Source: Pempheris klunzingeri (lineage: Eukaryota > Chordata > Actinopteri > Acropomatiformes > Pempheridae). From it: 64,000 nt of DNA. The notes under the pieces were generated by a model. It did no database searches and was not told where the DNA came from. It was given only the letters and a program-made list of their open reading frames with translations. The position numbers and the translations under genes are program-made. Location: positions 7,483,415-7,547,414 of the forward strand of contig NC_092032.1 of assembly GCF_042242105.1 (NCBI RefSeq), in the 5' to 3' direction. This document shows, in pieces, positions 59,000-64,000 of the stretch (position 1 is the stretch's first letter; each line of letters begins with the position of its first letter).

Positions 59000-60266
59000 T
59001 TCTATCAGCATGAGGTTATTCTGCTCAGGCTAAAAAAACAGATTCCATAGTGTGACAATAAGTACACCGCTGATATCATGAAACCATACATACTCTATCA
59101 CTCATTCATACTATATGTCCTCTCTGACACAGTGCAGTGGGTTAATATGGTCAGTGTGTAACTGTGAGGATGGAAACATATGAAGACCGTACGGAGAGAT
59201 GATTTACTGACATGGTCACACATCCTGAAGCTGTCTGCCTCCTTCCATGTGTCCCCGCCCTGCCCGTGTTCAGATACACGACCTTTGTCCTCAGTATTTC
59301 TCAACAACCTTAACAACACTCTGCACAGAGAACTTCTAATCACCCACGCGATCAAATCAAATAATCGATCATTAATGGTGCTAGCATTGTCAACAAGTGC
59401 ACCCTTTGCCCTTTGGGTCCAACTTCAAACAATATCTGATGGCTGATGTGTTAAGACACCACCTGATGTATTGGATTCATAACTTAATGGCATCGTATCA
59501 CCTATGTATCAGCCAGGTAATTAAATCTACATGGGGTCTGTTTATCTCTGGGTGTGATTAAACATGGTGTGTTTGCCTGCTCAGGTCTTAACCTGGTGTA
59601 ACACAGAGCATGTTGGCGTAATGATAGCATGCAGCAGTGCAGATGACCAGGCTTGTGTTTACAATGGGAGGCTCTGACGTCTTTTCTGTCCACTCAGGAT
59701 CCTGTATTTGTTTTAGGCTTTAACCTGACTGGCTCGACCTCGGCTCTGTCCACACAGCTCCTGATGAAAGAGCCCACGTGACAGCAGCACCCACAGGATC
59801 CCTGCCACAGTGGTGGCAGGAGCAGACACACTCTGGCTTCAGGTTGATCTATCAGTGCTGAGCTTAAGTGGCTCCGCTCACACTGCTGGGATTGTGCGGT
59901 TGGAGAGATGGCTGGGGATTTGTCTTTATGTGACTTTCAGCAGGTTGTTTATGCCACATGTTTTTGTTGTATTAACTCATGATGTACTTCATTTATGTTA
60001 ATACAGAGAAAAACTCCATTTCCTTTTACAGTTTACTCATTTAAAATATATCTCACATTTGCGTCATTGAGGTTTATGTATTGAGGTTTAACATGGGCAT
60101 GATTTAGGTTGTGAAAAGCTTGCATAACAAATGACATGTACGTTCACAAGTTTACTCTGGTGCTGTTAATCGTTATGTGTTTGTTGTAGTTTGGCACTAA
60201 GCACTTTGATTTATTCCACTTAGACCAGCAGCGCCATCTAGTGGACACAATGAGAACTCACAGGAG

Positions 60267-60308
<42 letters not shown>

Positions 60309-61130
60309 CCTACAGTTATGTCAGTGTGTGTTACAGCAGGTTTTACTTGGTGCTACACAGCTGGTGATGATCAGCTTATCATTCCTGAGAGAAAACATTT
60401 TTCCACATGCTTGCGTTTTTTTCCTGTCTTAGATTGTTCATTTTATTTATTTGTCTATGTATTTATTTTTACAGAACCTTATATTATATATATATATATA
60501 TATTATATATAAACCTTATATTTTTGTGCCACACCAACATAATAAAAGAAAGAGAACAGTGGCAATTTAATTGAAATTCTTAGTTAATTCTTAGTTAAAT
60601 TCCCAAATCTATAAATAATTTTTAGATTAATCCGAGCACTAATGATCAGACTTTATTCTTGGTACAACTTAGTACAATTTCTTTGTAACACAGTGTCTTC
60701 ACTTCTCGACCATACATGACGGACATGCTAAATAAGCTGATTTCATTATTATGCCCAAGGAACAACTTATTTTATTTCACTTTATTTCATTTCATGTCAC
60801 TTCACTTCACTTCACTTCATTTCATTTTATTTTGTTTCATTTTATTTTATTTTGTTTTAATCAGGTTTGTGAGCCCCAAGGAGTTTTTTTAAGATGTTAA
60901 ACTTTAGAGAGCAAAAATAATACGTGTGAATATGAAACAATGTTTATGGAATATGATAGAAAGAATACAGAATTATTATGCATGAATACAAATCTAAAGA
61001 AAAAACAACTTTATTTTCACTTCCTGGGAGCAGGTTTGTGTTTGCCTGCACTGTTTCTGATCAGTGGCTCCGGTTATAGGAAATGAAACGCCTAAGCTTC
61101 CTAAACACTGCAAGTCCCACAATGCATCAG
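59000..61130. other. Intergenic DNA with microsatellites
   Basis: (CA)n at 60268-60305, (TA)n at 60481-60510 and a TTCAC/TTCAT/TTTTAT pentamer array at about 60775-60860. No gene supported. Confidence 0.6.
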
Positions 61131-61178
61131 TCGCTATTAAACTGGGAAAGTACGGAACCGTCAGAAAATGCGTCTTAC

Positions 61179-61188
61179 TTTCGATTTC
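61179..61188. promoter_or_regulatory. ISRE/IRF-like element upstream of psme1
   Basis: TTTCGATTTC (GAAATCGAAA on the other strand) fits the IRF core GAAANNGAAA. It lies 144 bases before the ATG. A possible 5'UTR intron (GTGAGT at 61209, acceptor CAG ending 61324) would place it at or just before the transcription start. Confidence 0.5.
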
Positions 61189-61331
61189 ACTCTTTGTGCT
61201 GAGTAACTGTGAGTATGTGCACGGCATTGAATTGCAGCGATAAACAGTTTATTGTTCTTTTCTCGAGGTTTCGTTGAAGTTGAAACGCTTCTATAAACTT
61301 AATTGAATACGTTTTTGCCCACAGAGACGAC

Positions 61332-63515
61332 ATGGCCACTGTGGGTATTCGCCTCGAGTCGAAGAAACAGGTGAGCGCGTGCTTGATTTACGTGTCTCAT
61401 ATTTGATCATTTTAGAGCCACTCTGCCGTCAAACCGTCAGTGAGGCTGACAGGTGAGCTGAGGTCAGTGTCTGACAGCAGGAGGTTATCAGGCAGATTGG
61501 AGCTGTTCTTACTAAGTGAAGGAATATAAGTAAATAAACTAACTACATCATGTGATTTCTTCTTTTCAGGTGGATGCCTTCTGCCAGAAAGTCACCAAGG
61601 AGGTAATTTATCCAGCATTTCCAAACCGTCACCATGAATTTAAGCTCGTCATACTGATGTGAACAGTGTTGGCTGATTATTTTCTATATATATTTTAATA
61701 CCAGGCAGAAGAGCTGGTGTCAGAATTCTTCCCTCAGAAGATCGAGGAGCTGCAGATGCTGCTGAAGGTATCATTGTGACTTCATCGGCCATACTGTGTT
61801 CCCTCAGGTGTCTTTTATATGGTGTTTCTTTCTCCAGCCGAACACGGAGGCCTCCCCTGCGCTCCACGCTGTACACTTCTTCCTTTTACTACAGCACATA
61901 CTGCAGCTGCCCTCACAAAGCACATTCATACCATGCTGTATGCAGACAATTGGGACATACCTCTCCATCTTAATATCGCACCTTGAACTTTGACTCCCTT
62001 CCTCATTCATAGTTTATCGTGCAAAGTTTGAATATTGATGAATAAGTGGTTGCCTTGGAGATACCAAACACCATTGGCTGTTTTTTCATCAATAGTCCAA
62101 CTTTGCGCTATGGACTGCAGCACAAGCTTTCCGGGTGATTTCGTTATCGTGTGTTGTATTGATGTCCGAGTGTTTTCTTTACCAATTTACTGCAAAGATT
62201 AGAGAGGCTGCTCTCGTCTGTCTCTGCTCTCTCTGCGGCTCAGCCAGTTTGTCCTCTGCTGTGCAGACAATTGCCAGAACAGCCAAAAGAGTGTGATGGA
62301 TTCCACACTGCTACGGATGTAGCAGGACATCCTGCTGTTTTTGGCATACTGCATTTAACATTCATGTATTTGGGTATACTAAACAGTGTGGAAGTATGGG
62401 TATTGCATCCATACCTGTGCTTTACAACAAAACTCTTCCTTGTGACAAAGCTTAACCCCACTGTGGTCTGGACATGCGAAGGTGTGTGTCTGTCCCTGAA
62501 AAGTGACGTTTGTGACTTGTGTGATCTGTCAGACATCTTTCAGCTGTGATGACCTGGCTTCTTTGAAGGCTCCTCTGGACATTCCCATCCCAGACCCGGC
62601 TAAAGAGGAGGCCAAACGCAAGAGGAAGGAGGAGGTAGGTCCCACACTCGGAAGGTTTGCTTCGTCTTATGAAAATGTGATACGAGGGAGCATGCTGGTT
62701 TGAAGAGGCATTCAAAGGTATTTATATTTCTTTGTTTGAGTACAGTCACTGATTCTTGCCTGTAATTTATTGAGAGGCAATTGCCAAATTAAGAAAACGC
62801 TCCAGAGGGTTTAAGAGGGTAAATGGAAATTAAGCAGCGGTGCCATATTTTATAAATGGAATAGACTCCACAGCGAGGAGTCTTTTAGTTAAGTATTTTG
62901 TTTTCCCAACCATTGAATTTCTTGAGGAGCGCAGCATAAAGCCTCTCAACTGAAATCCTCCGCCAAGTGTTTATATTTAGCCTTAAATAAAATATCAAGA
63001 CACAACCCTGAAACTGAGTCCTTTGTTACCATGGCAACCAATCGCTGTGCAATTTCCAAGAGCTGCTTTACAAATTGGCAGTGAGTGGGCCTTTTATTTT
63101 AGGTGATCTTTCCCCTCACACGCTGCCACATTGCACACACCGATTTAGAGGAGGAAAGAGTGTAACACTGCCAGTGTCACTAGTTTTATGTGGGGGGGGG
63201 GGGTTGGTTGAAAGAATCATGCAGAAACTCTCGGAAACAAAGTGACGGCTGCTGGAGTGCATTCAGAGGCTGTGTGCAAGGAGCAGGAGCTGCTGGAACT
63301 AGGTTACATTTCTTATGCAAAGAAAAAAAAAAAATCCAACGTTTGACATCTTCATTTAGCCAGCCATGAAAAAAAAAGCATGTGGGTAAAGCTGTCTGAG
63401 AGATTAATAGGCACTGAAAACTCTTTGACCCTCTGCCTTCTGTTCTTGATGATGCAGAAGGAGGCGAAGGAGGAGAAGAAAGACAAGGACAGCGATAAAG
63501 AGGACGAAGATTCAG
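61332..63515 (+). CDS. psme1: Proteasome activator PA28 alpha subunit, first five coding exons (partial at right edge)
   Basis: Subunit of the 11S ring that caps the 20S proteasome and favours peptide production for MHC class I. Exons: 61332-61370, 61570-61602, 61705-61767, 62533-62634, 63458-63515, in phases 0,0,0,0,1; the gene continues past the window. The encoded start (MATVGIRLESKKQVDAF..) leads into FFPQKIEELQMLLK, then LKAPLDIPIPDP, the conserved PA28 block, and then a Lys/Glu-rich stretch (KRKRKEEKEAKEEKK) marking the alpha-type KEKE linker; the beta subunit has a much shorter linker. The start ATG is preceded by GACGAC and sits 8 bases after a likely acceptor. The remaining exons, which form most of the helical bundle and the activation loop, are not in view. 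Confidence 0.92.
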
Positions 63516-64000
63516 GTATATGAGAAGAAATGATGAAGACAAGTGCTAAAGCAACACACTGGCTGAATGTACTTTCTGGACAAGAACATGCTTGTTATGA
63601 GGTGGGAGCGGTAAATTGAAGAAAATATGAATGAGGGCTGATGTTACATCCCAGGAGTTTAATTTGACAAATCTCATTGCAAGAGCTAAACTACTGTAAT
63701 GGTTTTTCTCAAACACTGAATATTTATTAGAACCATTATAGCTACAAACCAGTCCCTCTAGGGCCTGTTATTGCCTCTCCACCTGTCCCCTAACTAATAA
63801 TACTGACATGGAGTCAAACTGTAGCTAATGAGAAAACAAAGCCAGTTCGGGCATGGTTTCCCAAATGATTCGCCAGGACTGAATAGTAGTAACTGGGGAG
63901 CATTTTTATGCGCATGTTCTAAATTAAAACCAAAATCCTCTCAGAAAGCAGCCAGACTCAACCAGAATTTTATGATTTTGTGATCAAGTGATGCAATATT

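Overview
The window looks like nuclear DNA of a teleost fish, probably a percomorph. Genes are split by short GT-AG introns, vertebrate-type protein-coding genes are present, CA/TA/GA microsatellites and LINE, hAT, piggyBac-like and ERV remnants are frequent, and several dispersed repeats are of a kind common in perciform genomes. There are no operons, CRISPR arrays or prokaryotic signals.

Layout. (1) 1-5.1 kb, plus strand: 3' part of a gene for a very Ser/Pro/Thr-rich, probably disordered protein of unknown function, followed by its 3'UTR. (2) 6.4-11.5 kb: a nest of transposons, with a piggyBac-like element inside an antisense LINE, itself inside another LINE. (3) 12.1-23.8 kb, minus strand: a complete sarcomeric myosin heavy chain gene of the slow/cardiac (MYH6/7) class, 37 coding exons, 1940 codons, with a TATA promoter, two noncoding leader exons and a hAT insertion in one intron. 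(4) 24-33.7 kb: intergenic DNA with repeats and a decayed endogenous retroviral pol (minus strand). (5) 33.8-46.5 kb, plus strand: a tandem duplication of a Siglec-like (CD22/MAG-type) immunoglobulin-superfamily receptor. Copy A (467 codons) has a cytoplasmic tail with two ITIMs plus a third Tyr motif. Copy B (417 codons) has lost all usable ITIMs through a broken first motif and a nonsense codon, and has gained an Arg in the membrane segment. (6) 47.8-56 kb, minus strand: complete pck2 (mitochondrial PEPCK, 635 codons, 11 coding exons, 4.3 kb first intron). (7) 56-61 kb: intergenic DNA with microsatellites and MITE-like repeats. (8) 61.2 kb to the edge, plus strand: first five coding exons of psme1 (PA28-alpha), with an ISRE-like element just upstream.

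MYH6/7, PCK2 and PSME1 lie in the same region of human chromosome 14q11.2-q12, so the block looks like a conserved neighbourhood into which the Siglec-like genes and repeats are interspersed. The genes do not form one pathway: myosin is contractile, pck2 gluconeogenic, psme1 antigen processing and the Siglec-like pair immune receptors.

The most interesting result is the Siglec-like pair. The introns flanking the start of the V exon are identical, yet the V exon carries 15 nucleotide differences, all replacing amino acids and none silent. Together with the ITIM loss and the membrane Arg, this is the signature of an inhibitory/activating paired receptor in the making.
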